NCBI RefSeq assembly: GCF_041431135.1
Contig: NZ_CP107799.1
Location: 8,820,501 to 8,884,500 of the forward strand
Length of the DNA stretch: 64,000 bases
DNA from: Streptomyces sp. NBC_00554
Lineage (GTDB): Bacteria; Actinomycetota; Actinomycetes; Streptomycetales; Streptomycetaceae
Direction of reading: 5' to 3'
The position numbers and the translations under genes were made by a program. Position 1 is the first letter of the stretch; the number at the start of each line of letters is the position of its first letter. Below are positions 8,726-15,758 of this stretch, one piece after another. The notes beneath the pieces were generated by a model. That model had not been told where the DNA came from, did no database searches, and saw nothing but the letters and a program-made list of their open reading frames with translations.

Positions 8726-9466
8726 ATGGCACGTTCTGTCACGGTGGTCACGGGCGGTGGTCGGGGGATCGGTGCCGCGACCTGTACGCGCCTCGCCGCG
8801 GACGGGCACGACATCGCGTTGGGATACGTCAGCGACGGCGCCGCCGCCGAATGGACCGCCACCGCCGTCCGGGGGGCCGGGGCGCGCTGTGTCACGGTCC
8901 GTATGGACATCTCCGACGAGGCCGATGTGGAGCGGTTGTTCGACATGGCGGCGGACCGGCTGGGGCCGGTGACGGGGCTGGTGAACAACGCCGGGGTGAC
9001 CGGCCCGCCCGGCAGGCTCGCGGACGCCGACCCCGCAGATCTGCGGCGGGTGGTGGAGGTCAACCTCCTGGGCACGCTGCTGTGTTCGCGCCGCGCGGCC
9101 CGTTCGATGGCGGCCTGGGGGAGCGGAGTCATAGTGAACGTCTCGTCGGCGGCCGCCACCCTCGGGAGTCCCGGGGAGTTCGTCCACTACGCGGCCAGCA
9201 AGGCGGCTGTCGACACACTGACCATCGGCCTCGCCAAGGAACTCGGCCCCGACGGCATCCGCGTCAACGCGGTCGCGCCGGGGATGGTCGACACCGAGAT
9301 GCACGCGGCGATGGGTGACCCGGGCCGGGCCGATCGCGCCGTGTCCGCCATTCCGCTCCGCAGAGTCGGCCAGGCCGAGGAAATCGCCGCCGCCATCGCC
9401 TGGTTGATGTCACCCGATGCCTCTTACACGACGGGGGCGGTGCTGCGGGTGTCCGGAGGGCGGTGA
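8726..9466 (+). CDS. SDR family oxidoreductase (FabG-like)
   Basis: 246 residues, the classical short-chain dehydrogenase length. Cofactor loop TGGGRGIG (residues 8-15), NNAG, catalytic Ser in NVSSAA, the Tyr/Lys pair in HYAASK, and the C-terminal substrate-loop PGMVDTEM are all present, so an active NAD(P)H-dependent ketoreductase or alcohol dehydrogenase is expected. ATG 8726 follows GAGGAGG. It is a single gene behind the terminator of the ECF operon. FabG activity cannot be separated from other ketoreductase activities from sequence alone. Confidence 0.92.
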   Translation: MARSVTVVTGGGRGIGAATCTRLAADGHDIALGYVSDGAAAEWTATAVRGAGARCVTVRMDISDEADVERLFDMAADRLGPVTGLVNNAGVTGPPGRLADADPADLRRVVEVNLLGTLLCSRRAARSMAAWGSGVIVNVSSAAATLGSPGEFVHYAASKAAVDTLTIGLAKELGPDGIRVNAVAPGMVDTEMHAAMGDPGRADRAVSAIPLRRVGQAEEIAAAIAWLMSPDASYTTGAVLRVSGGR

Positions 9467-9552
9467 GGTCCGGGGTGTTGCGGCTCGGCGGTTCGAGCTT
9501 GTGGTTCGAGCGTGTTCCGCTCAGCGGTTCGAGCGCCGCCGCATCGGCGACG

Positions 9553-9732
9553 TCACGCCGCCTCGATGACCTCGCCGCGTATCGCCTTGGCCCACTCCAC
9601 GACCAACAGCTCGTACTCCGCTCGCTCCTGCGCCGAGAGGGAGCCGCCTGCGCGCATCCACAGCGCGCGAATCTGTTCGTTCACCGCGGCGGCAGACCGC
9701 ACGGAACCAGAGGGCATTAAATCGGGGGACAT
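9553..9732 (-). CDS. 59-residue conserved-looking small protein with a TTA codon
   Basis: Reads MSPDLMPSGSVRS..., then a helical part (NEQIRALWMRAGG, LSAQERAEYELLVVEWAKAI) to a stop at 9553. The pattern of third-position G/C is strong from codon 7 on. Codon 5 is TTA (genomic 9718-9720), the only TTA leucine codon I noticed in an intact gene of this window; in Streptomyces such codons need the bldA tRNA and tie expression to development. There is no ribosome site; a -10 hexamer TAGGCT ends 7 bases before the ATG, so the message is probably leaderless. The function is unknown. It is a compact, charged, soluble helical protein. Confidence 0.7.
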   Translation of the reverse strand: MSPDLMPSGSVRSAAAVNEQIRALWMRAGGSLSAQERAEYELLVVEWAKAIRGEVIEAA

Positions 9733-9739
9733 GGGTGCA

Positions 9740-9762
9740 AGCCTAAGGGCATGGACTGACAG
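9740..9762 (-). promoter_or_regulatory. variant PafBC/RecA-NDp-like promoter of the 59-residue gene
   Basis: On the minus strand CTGTCAGTC, exactly 8 bases, TAGGCT, then 7 bases to the ATG at 9732. Two of the nine upstream bases differ from TTGTCRGTG (first and last), while the spacing and TANNNT are exact. Either a weak member of the damage regulon or a chance likeness to an ordinary leaderless promoter. Confidence 0.45.
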
Positions 9763-9815
9763 TGCGCTACCAGACGGCTACTCAGGCCGTATGTGGTTGG
9801 TCACGGCCGCCGCGT

Positions 9816-10211
9816 TCACTGTCGCTCGGCCCAGCTGCGGGACCAGTCAAGGAGGGGGCCCATCGCGGTCACCAAGTCGTCGCCGAGCGGGGTGAGATGC
9901 CAGGAGGAGTGGGCGGTTGACGTGGTGATACCCGCCTCGCGGAGTTCCGTGAGGCGGGTGGACAGGACGCTGGAGGACATGTCGTCGCAGCGGCGCTGGA
10001 GGTCGCGGAAGCCGATCGGGCCCCCGCCCCGGTGGAGTTCCCAGATGACGCGCAGAGTCCAGCGCCGCCCGAGGAGGTCCAACGCCGCCATGACGGGGCG
10101 GCCGCTCGTCGAGCCGCGCACCGGGCGGCCGGGTGCCGGGGAGTCGACTGGCGGGGAGTCGGTTGTCGGGATACCGGCGGCGGAGTGCTGGGGTTCGGGT
10201 GGCGTGGTCAA
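9816..10211 (-). CDS. HxlR family winged-helix transcriptional regulator
   Basis: 131 residues from a TTG start preceded by GAGAGG. After a disordered 30-residue N-terminus comes the HxlR/DUF24 winged helix: LDLLGRRWTLRVIWEL, then GFRDLQRRC, SSSVLSTRLTELREAGI (recognition helix) and the wing. The family cysteine near the start of the domain is missing here, so a simple thiol switch is unlikely. It is divergent from the carboxymuconolactone-decarboxylase-like gene, with a perfect inverted repeat between them, the expected operator. Confidence 0.88.
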   Translation of the reverse strand: MTTPPEPQHSAAGIPTTDSPPVDSPAPGRPVRGSTSGRPVMAALDLLGRRWTLRVIWELHRGGGPIGFRDLQRRCDDMSSSVLSTRLTELREAGITTSTAHSSWHLTPLGDDLVTAMGPLLDWSRSWAERQ

Positions 10212-10228
10212 GTGGACGCCTCTCGCGG

Positions 10229-10278
10229 GGAGTTGCTCAACTCCTACCCTTGCGCTTCGATTTCAGAAGCGCAAGGGT
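10229..10278. promoter_or_regulatory. inverted repeats between hxlR and the CMD gene (probable operator)
   Basis: Two perfect inverted repeats fill the divergent gap: GGAGTTG-2-CAACTCC (10229-10244) and ACCCTTGCGCTTC-7-GAAGCGCAAGGGT (10246-10278, 13-bp arms). The second ends eight bases before the CMD start codon, so a bound dimer or a formed hairpin would block its expression. Confidence 0.6.
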
Positions 10279-10285
10279 GCTGGAC

Positions 10286-10846
10286 ATGAAGCAGCGCATC
10301 GACGGCGTCACGCCGCCCTACGAGCCCGAGACCGACCGCGCGTTGCACAGGTGGATGCCGCCCGGCGTCACCCGTGAACCCCTGATGCTCTTCAAGGTCC
10401 TGGAACGCCACCCCGAACTGGCCTCGCGCATGCGGGCGTTGGGTGCGGGCCTCCTCGTCCACGGCCGGCTCGGCGACGCCGACCGCGAACTCGTGATCGC
10501 CCGCGTCGCCGCCCGCTCCGGATGCGCGTACGAGTGGGGCGTCCATATGGCGGCGTACGCCGAAACGGCCGGACTCTGCGAGGAGCAGGTCACCCTCACC
10601 GCGACCGGCGAAGCCGACGACCCCGCGTGGTCCGCCCGGCAGACGGCCCTGCTGCGTGCCGTGGACGAACTCCACGCCACCTCGCAGGTGAGCGACGCGG
10701 CGTGGAGTGGGTTGCGGGAGCATTTCGACGAAAGCGAAGTCCTGGAGCTGCTGGTCCTCGCGGGCTGGTACCGGACGATCGCGTACGTCGCGAACGGAGT
10801 GCGGATCGAGGGGGAACCCTGGGCGCTCGCCCTGCCGGGGAGTTGA
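10286..10846 (+). CDS. carboxymuconolactone decarboxylase (CMD/AhpD-fold) family protein
   Basis: 186 residues. The CMD core is at residues about 45-100: DRELVIARVAARSGCAYEWGVH, where the Glu, the Cys of GCAYEW and the His (C-x6-H) are the conserved catalytic positions; the first Cys of an AhpD CxxC pair is absent. Such proteins act as decarboxylases or as thiol-linked peroxide/aldehyde defence proteins. ATG 10286 has GCAAGGG upstream inside the operator arm. Being divergent from an HxlR regulator fits induction by a reactive small molecule. The exact substrate is unknown. Confidence 0.85.
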   Translation: MKQRIDGVTPPYEPETDRALHRWMPPGVTREPLMLFKVLERHPELASRMRALGAGLLVHGRLGDADRELVIARVAARSGCAYEWGVHMAAYAETAGLCEEQVTLTATGEADDPAWSARQTALLRAVDELHATSQVSDAAWSGLREHFDESEVLELLVLAGWYRTIAYVANGVRIEGEPWALALPGS

Positions 10847-10961
10847 GCCGACAGCACCGCCGACTCGACGGTGACGTGCTGGAGTTGGGCGGACAGTCAG
10901 CCGACTCTGCGGTGACGTGCTCGAACCCCGGCGACGCTTGGGGCCCGCCGGAGCCGAACCG

Positions 10962-11837
10962 TCAGCCCGCCGACTCCGCCGCGTGCGGGCTGAGCGCGCC
11001 CGTCGTCACCAGCACGATGATGAGGATGCCGAGCGCGATGCGGTAGTAGACGAACGGCATGAAGCTCTTGTGCGAGATGAACTTCATGAACCAGGCGATG
11101 ACGGCGTACCCGACCGCGAAGGCGATGACCGTCGCGAAGGCCGTCGGGCCCCAGTCGACATGGCCGCCCTCGCTGGCGTCCTTGAGCTCGAAGAGTCCGG
11201 ATGCGAGTACGGCCGGCATGGCGAGGAGGAAGGAGTAACGGGCCGCCGCTTCACGGGTGTAGCCCATGAACAGGCCGCCGCTGATGGTCGCGCCGGACCG
11301 GGAGACCCCGGGGACCAGGGCCAACGCCTGGCAGAGGCCGTAGAGCAGGCCGTCCTTGGTGTTCAGGTCCTGCAGTGTCTTGCGCTCCTTGGCGGCCCGG
11401 TGCTTCCCGCCCGCCTCGTCGCGGGCCGCGAGCCGGTCGGCGATGCCGATGACGATGCCCATCACGATCAGCATCGTCGCGGTGATCCGCAGATCGCGGA
11501 ACGGCCCCTCGATCTGGTCCTTGAGCGTCACCCCGAGCACGCCGATCGGGATCGAGCCGACGATCACCAGCCAGCCCATCTGCGCGTCGTGATCGCTTCG
11601 CATCGCCTTGTTCACGAGCGAGCGGGACCACGCCGAGATGATCCGCGCGACGTCCTTGCGGAAGTAGATCAGTACCGCGGCCTCGGTGCCGAGCTGGGTG
11701 ATCGCGGTGAAGGCCGCGCCCGGGTCCTCCCAGCCTGCGAACGCCGCTGTCAGACGCAGATGCGCGCTGGAGGACACGGGAAGGAACTCGGTCAGCCCCT
11801 GGACGAGTCCGAGGATGAGGGATTCAAACCAAGACAT
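10962..11837 (-). CDS. uppP: undecaprenyl-diphosphatase
   Basis: 291 residues, polytopic. Recycles undecaprenyl diphosphate to the monophosphate carrier used for peptidoglycan and other wall polymers; confers bacitracin tolerance (BacA). Both family motifs are present: Q13xxxE17 with FLPVSSSAH (residues 18-26) and PGVSRSG (176-182, Arg180). About eight membrane helices are visible. The ATG at 11837 lacks a strong ribosome site. The basic loop at 138-160 is cytoplasmic. Confidence 0.95.
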   Translation of the reverse strand: MSWFESLILGLVQGLTEFLPVSSSAHLRLTAAFAGWEDPGAAFTAITQLGTEAAVLIYFRKDVARIISAWSRSLVNKAMRSDHDAQMGWLVIVGSIPIGVLGVTLKDQIEGPFRDLRITATMLIVMGIVIGIADRLAARDEAGGKHRAAKERKTLQDLNTKDGLLYGLCQALALVPGVSRSGATISGGLFMGYTREAAARYSFLLAMPAVLASGLFELKDASEGGHVDWGPTAFATVIAFAVGYAVIAWFMKFISHKSFMPFVYYRIALGILIIVLVTTGALSPHAAESAG

Positions 11838-12164
11838 GAAGTTACGTGGTCCCAGAACTGATCGTGGAAGGGGCGACGGGCATACCGTGCCGCTGATCGC
11901 GGTGATCACGGGTGGTGTTGAGGGCAGCGTAGCGTCCCCGTCCGACAGTCCCGGCACAGGGGTTTCGTAGCCGGACGGGGCGGGAGCGGCCCGGGGGCGT
12001 CCCGTGCCGCCGGAAGACAGGGTTCTCGGTGTTGACCGGCGGCTGGACCGGCGCATACGTTTCAGCAGGCGGGAAAGCGCTTGCTGCCTCCGGAGTCAGT
12101 CCGGGTGTCATCATGCGTTGGCCAACGTCTGACGACCGCGTCCGATGGAGTGCTGATCACGAAC
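11838..12164. promoter_or_regulatory. uppP / sugar-operon divergent control region with two palindromes
   Basis: 327 bases with no convincing gene. GGAAAGCGCTTGC (12072-12084) has a perfect AAGCGCTT core (12075-12082) and the CG-centred shape of LacI-family operators, such as those controlling sugar genes. CGTTGGCCAACG (12116-12127) is a perfect 12-bp palindrome. Both lie 38-90 bases before the oxidoreductase start, where an operator would act. No LacI-type gene is in the window. Confidence 0.5.
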
Positions 12165-13379
12165 ATGCCCACACCCAGCAACGACACCAGCCCCGAGACC
12201 TCCCCGAACCGCCCCGCGGCCCCGTTCGACGGCCGTCGTATCAGGGCTGCTGTCATCGGTACGGGCGCCATCGCGCGCGGGAGTCATGTCCCCGCGCTCG
12301 CCCGACTCGCCGAAGAAGGGGAGACGGAGATCGTCGCCGCGGTCGACATCGCCGAGGACGCGGTTCGGGAGTTCTGCGCGGAGGTGGGCATCCCGCACGC
12401 GTACACCGACCTCGACCGCATGTTGGAGGAGCAGCGGCCGGATCTGGTCGTCATCTGTACGCCGCCGACGCTGCACCGCGACCAGACCGTGGCGGCGTTG
12501 CGGGCCGGAGCGTGGGTGTGGTGCGAGAAGCCGCCGGTCCCGACACTCGCCGACTTCGACGCCGTCGAGGCGGAGGAGGGGCTCGGTGGGGGCCCGTACG
12601 CGGCGATCGTCTTCCAGCACCGTTTCGGGTCCGGCGCACGCCATGTGAAGCGCCTGATCGCCGAGCAGGCCATGGGGCGTCCGCTCGTCGCGCACTGCCA
12701 GACGACCTGGTACCGCAATGCCGCCTACTACGCCGTCCCCTGGCGCGGACGCTGGGAGACCGAGGGCGGCGGGCCCGCGATGGGGCACGGCATCCATCAG
12801 ATGGATCTGCTGCTGGATCTGATGGGGCCGTGGAGCGAGGTGCGCGCCATGGCCGGAAGGCTCGTGCACGACGTGGAGACGGAGGACGTGTCGACCGCTC
12901 TCGTCCGCTTCGAGAACGGCGCGCTGGCGACCGTCGTCAACAGTGTCCTGAGCCCGGACGAGGTCAGCCGTATCCGCATCGACTGCGAACGCGCCACCGT
13001 CGAGCTCACGCACCTGTACGGGCACAGCAACGACAACTGGCGCATCACCCCGGTTCCGGAAGCGCCGGACGCGGACGTGGCGGCCTGGCGGGACTTCGGT
13101 GCGGACGTGCCGAGTTCGCACCTTGAGCAGCTGCGGGACCTGGTGGCGAGCATGCGTGCGGGCGAGCGGCCGCGCAGCAGCGGCGCCGACGGACGCACCA
13201 GCCTGGAACTGATCACCGCGCTGTACAAGTCGGCGTTCACGGACACGACCGTCCGTGCCGGGGAGATCGGTCCGGGGGATCCGTACTACACGGCTCTGCA
13301 CGGGGGTGCGGCGGGCTGGGCGCCCGCGGGTTCCCAGGCGTCCGAGGTGTCTGAGGTGTCTCAGGGGGTGTCGGCATGA
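12165..13379 (+). CDS. Gfo/Idh/MocA family oxidoreductase, first gene of a sugar-related operon
   Basis: 404 residues from ATG 12165; GTG 12150 would add five. After about 20 disordered residues come the Rossmann loop VIGTGAIARGSH and the family lysine motif CEKPP. The C-terminal substrate domain contains GHGIHQMDLLLDL, the usual position of the catalytic His/Asp. A further disordered tail follows. The stop overlaps the next start by ATGA, so this is the first of three coupled genes (dehydrogenase, PmoA-family, cupin), a set usually linked to use of sugar derivatives. The likely LacI-type operator upstream supports control by a sugar. Confidence 0.88.
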   Translation: MPTPSNDTSPETSPNRPAAPFDGRRIRAAVIGTGAIARGSHVPALARLAEEGETEIVAAVDIAEDAVREFCAEVGIPHAYTDLDRMLEEQRPDLVVICTPPTLHRDQTVAALRAGAWVWCEKPPVPTLADFDAVEAEEGLGGGPYAAIVFQHRFGSGARHVKRLIAEQAMGRPLVAHCQTTWYRNAAYYAVPWRGRWETEGGGPAMGHGIHQMDLLLDLMGPWSEVRAMAGRLVHDVETEDVSTALVRFENGALATVVNSVLSPDEVSRIRIDCERATVELTHLYGHSNDNWRITPVPEAPDADVAAWRDFGADVPSSHLEQLRDLVASMRAGERPRSSGADGRTSLELITALYKSAFTDTTVRAGEIGPGDPYYTALHGGAAGWAPAGSQASEVSEVSQGVSA

Positions 13380-14317
13380 CCACGCCCTCGGAGGGTGGCC
13401 TGCGTATCGTCCACGCGCACGGCGAGAGCATCACCATCAGTGAAGTCGGCACCGGTGTCGAGCTGTTGAGCTACGTCTACCGTCCCGAGGCGGCGTGGGA
13501 GGCCCCGAAGCCGTATCTGCACCCGCTCAGGACGCTGGCGAACAACGTTGTCACCGACTACCGGCCCAACGACCACCGCTGGCACAAGGGCCTCCAGATG
13601 ACGGCCTCGCACCTCTCCGGCCAGAACCTGTGGGGCGGCAACACATACGTTCACGGAAACGGCTATGTCGAACTCCCAGAGCGCGTCGGGTCGATGGCGC
13701 ACGTCGCCTTCGACCGGGTGGACTCGGACGACAGTCGCGCGGTCATCGTGGAGCGGCTCACATGGCATCCGTACGACGGCGAACTGTGGGCCGACGAGGA
13801 GCGCCGGATCGAGGTGCACGACGTCGATCCGGAGTCGGGTTCCTGGGCGCTGACCTGGACCACCGCGGTCACCAACCGGCGCGACGAGCCGCTGCGCTTC
13901 GGCAGCCCGACCACCGCGGGACGTGAGATGGCGGGCTACACGGGCCTGTTCTGGCGCGGACCGCGGGCCTTCCGGGACGGGCGGATCATCGGGCCCGACT
14001 CCGAAGGGCCCGGACTGATGGGGCGGCAGGCGCCGTGGCTCGCGTTCTCGGGGGAGTACGACGGCTCCGACGGACACGCGACGATGGTCTTCGCGCACGC
14101 CCCCGAGAACGACCACTCCGGGGAGGCCGGCGCCCACCCGGCCCACTGGTTCGTACGCAACGAACCCTTCGCCGCCGTCGCCCCGTCGCTCGCCTTCTAC
14201 GACGAACTGGAGCTGGCACCCGGCGACACGCTCACCCGCCGCTACCGGGTCGTCGTGGCCGAGGGGGTTTGGGAGCGCGAGGAAGTCGCGAAGTACCTGG
14301 AGGAGCACCCGTGGTGA
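13376..14317 (+). CDS. PmoA family (DUF6807) protein
   Basis: 313 residues. Despite the family name this is not methane monooxygenase: DUF6807 proteins are beta-sandwich proteins found next to Gfo/Idh/MocA oxidoreductases and sugar transporters. Diagnostic stretches are PYLHPLRTLANNVVTDYRPND, HRWHKGLQ, GREMAGYTGLFWRG and the C-terminal LAFYDELELAPG. It has no signal peptide. The start overlaps the upstream stop (ATGA). A role in binding or modifying the same sugar derivative as the upstream oxidoreductase is inferred from the operon. Confidence 0.85.
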   Translation: MTTPSEGGLRIVHAHGESITISEVGTGVELLSYVYRPEAAWEAPKPYLHPLRTLANNVVTDYRPNDHRWHKGLQMTASHLSGQNLWGGNTYVHGNGYVELPERVGSMAHVAFDRVDSDDSRAVIVERLTWHPYDGELWADEERRIEVHDVDPESGSWALTWTTAVTNRRDEPLRFGSPTTAGREMAGYTGLFWRGPRAFRDGRIIGPDSEGPGLMGRQAPWLAFSGEYDGSDGHATMVFAHAPENDHSGEAGAHPAHWFVRNEPFAAVAPSLAFYDELELAPGDTLTRRYRVVVAEGVWEREEVAKYLEEHPW

Positions 14318-15069
14318 GCGGGCAGGAGGTACCGGGCACGGCGGCAGTCCAGGGCTTCGACGGGCTTCCGGGGGCCGTCGCCGTCTCGCACCTCCGCGTC
14401 TACGACTGGCCCGCGGCAGACGGCGTCTGTGGCGGAACTCCTCATATGCACCTGACCTGTTCGGAGGCGTACGTCGTCACCGGCGGGCGCGGCGCGGTAC
14501 AGACGCTGACGACGTCCGGGTACGAGGTGACGCCGCTCGTGCCCGGTGCCGTCGTGTGGTTCACGCCCGGCACCATCCACCGGCTGGTCAACGAGGACGA
14601 TCTGCGCATCACCGTCCTCATGCAGAACAACGGGCTGCCGGAGGCGGGGGACGCCGTCCTCACGCTGCCGCCGCGGTACCTGACCGACGCCGAGACGTAC
14701 GCGGCCGCTACGGCCATCCCGGCCGACGCGCCCGAGGAGGAGCGGGAGCGGGTCGCCCGAGCCCGGCGCGACCTCGCCGTCGAGGGCTACCGGGCGCTGC
14801 GTGACGCGGACGGACCCGAGCCGCTCGCCGAGTTCCACCGGGCCGCGGCCGCGCTGGTTCGGCCCCGGCTCGCCGAGTGGCGCGAGCGGTGGCAGCGGGG
14901 TGCCGAAGCTGCCGCCGCGGCTACGGGGCACCAGCTCGACCGTCTGGAGCGGGGCGACGCGTCCCACCTCTCGGACGCTGTCGTACGGGCTGAACAGCCG
15001 TCCGCGTACGGCCGGTTCGGGATGTGCGGACGGCTCGATGTCTACGACGTCCATAAGGGGACGCACTAG
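14311..15069 (+). CDS. cupin-domain protein
   Basis: 252 residues from GTG 14311 (GTG 14314, giving a GTGA overlap, is an equally good choice; GGAGG at 14299-14303 serves both). Residues 20-115 form a double-stranded beta-helix cupin: GGTPHMHLTCSEAYVVTGGRG supplies the HxH...E metal ligands and FTPGTIHRLVN the last His. The C-terminal half is helical (PEEERERVARARRDLAVEG...). Third gene of the oxidoreductase-PmoA operon. Sugar isomerase or sensor functions are possible. A 25-base unit that includes its last codons and stop is duplicated just downstream. Confidence 0.82.
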   Translation: MVSGQEVPGTAAVQGFDGLPGAVAVSHLRVYDWPAADGVCGGTPHMHLTCSEAYVVTGGRGAVQTLTTSGYEVTPLVPGAVVWFTPGTIHRLVNEDDLRITVLMQNNGLPEAGDAVLTLPPRYLTDAETYAAATAIPADAPEEERERVARARRDLAVEGYRALRDADGPEPLAEFHRAAAALVRPRLAEWRERWQRGAEAAAAATGHQLDRLERGDASHLSDAVVRAEQPSAYGRFGMCGRLDVYDVHKGTH

Positions 15070-15110
15070 ACCCGTGAGGTCCGCAAAGGGGACGCACTAG
15101 ACGCGTGAGG
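15055..15110 (+). repeat. 31-bp-spaced tandem duplication covering the cupin stop codon
   Basis: AAGGGGACGCACTAG followed by ACCCGTGAGG (15055-15079) is repeated at 15086-15110 with one base changed. The first copy encodes the last residues KGTH and the stop of the cupin gene; the second is a non-coding copy. Confidence 0.85.
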
Positions 15111-15135
15111 CCTGTCGGTAGGGGCACCGCTGCGT

Positions 15136-15189
15136 CGTAGTCGTAGTCGTAGTCGTAGTCGTAGTCGTAGTCGTAGCCGTAGCCGTAGC
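15136..15189. repeat. hexanucleotide microsatellite (CGTAGT)6(CGTAGC)3
   Basis: Nine uninterrupted 6-base units, the last three differing by T to C. It lies between the cupin stop and the 3' end of the convergent HxlR gene, ending six bases before the latter. Such runs are prone to slippage but here lie outside coding sequence. Confidence 0.9.
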
Positions 15190-15194
15190 GTCCG

Positions 15195-15656
15195 CTACGC
15201 CGCCGCAGGACCCGTCACGGTCCAGCCCGGGGCCTGCGGGTGCGCCATCAGGTCGTCGTGCTCGACTTCCTTGCCGCACTCCCGGCAGACGACCTGCGGG
15301 ACCAGTTCATTGCCGCACGTGTGCTCCAGGACCATGGGCCGGAAGCCGTCCTCCTGGAGATGCCGGTCGCCCCACGCCATGAGCGTGAGCAGGACGGGCT
15401 CCAGATCCAGCCCCGCCTGCGTGGGCAGGTACTCGTAGCGCTTGGGGCGATCGCTGTATTCGACCTTCTTCAGCACGCCGGCGTCGACGAGCCGTTTCAG
15501 CCGGGCGGTCAGTACGTCGCGCGGGGCACCGATGTTGCGGACCAGCTGGTCGAAGCGCGTGGCGCCGAGCGACACCTCGCGCAGCACCAGCAGGGAGTAC
15601 TTCTCGCCGACCAGGGCGAGCGTGGCGGCGATCGAGCAGGGGCGGGCGTCCTTCAT
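15195..15656 (-). CDS. HxlR family regulator with a cysteine-bearing C-terminal extension
   Basis: 153 residues. Winged helix at 7-95 (CSIAATLALVGEKYSLLVLREV, then DVLTARLKRLVDAGVLKKVEY); Cys7 is the family cysteine near the N-terminus, often redox-active. The C-terminal 45 residues add HTCGNELVPQVVCRECGKEV, a C-x10-C-x2-C arrangement that may bind zinc. It is divergent from the thiolase gene with inverted repeats between, so thiolase is the likely target. Confidence 0.87.
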   Translation of the reverse strand: MKDARPCSIAATLALVGEKYSLLVLREVSLGATRFDQLVRNIGAPRDVLTARLKRLVDAGVLKKVEYSDRPKRYEYLPTQAGLDLEPVLLTLMAWGDRHLQEDGFRPMVLEHTCGNELVPQVVCRECGKEVEHDDLMAHPQAPGWTVTGPAAA

Positions 15657-15672
15657 GCGCCCAGTCTAGTGG

Positions 15673-15736
15673 GTGGGTTGGTTGTTCCAACCCACTGAGC
15701 TACTCTTGAGTCACTTAGCGGGTTTGAAAAGCAAAC
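15673..15736. promoter_or_regulatory. two operator-like inverted repeats between hxlR and thiolase
   Basis: GTGGGTTGG-5-CCAACCCAC (15673-15695) and GTTTG-5-CAAAC (15722-15736) share the same 5-base spacer and GTT/AAC core. The first is next to the hxlR start, the second upstream of the thiolase ribosome site. This suits autoregulation plus control of the thiolase. Confidence 0.55.
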
Positions 15737-15758
15737 TCTATGGGTTTGGAGATCAGAC

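Noticed and set aside
9480-9545. GGTTCGAGC repeats as a tRNA T-arm or LexA site
   Set aside because: No cloverleaf can be folded around them, and GAAC-N4-GTTC spacing is absent; they are short direct repeats of GGTTCGAGC.
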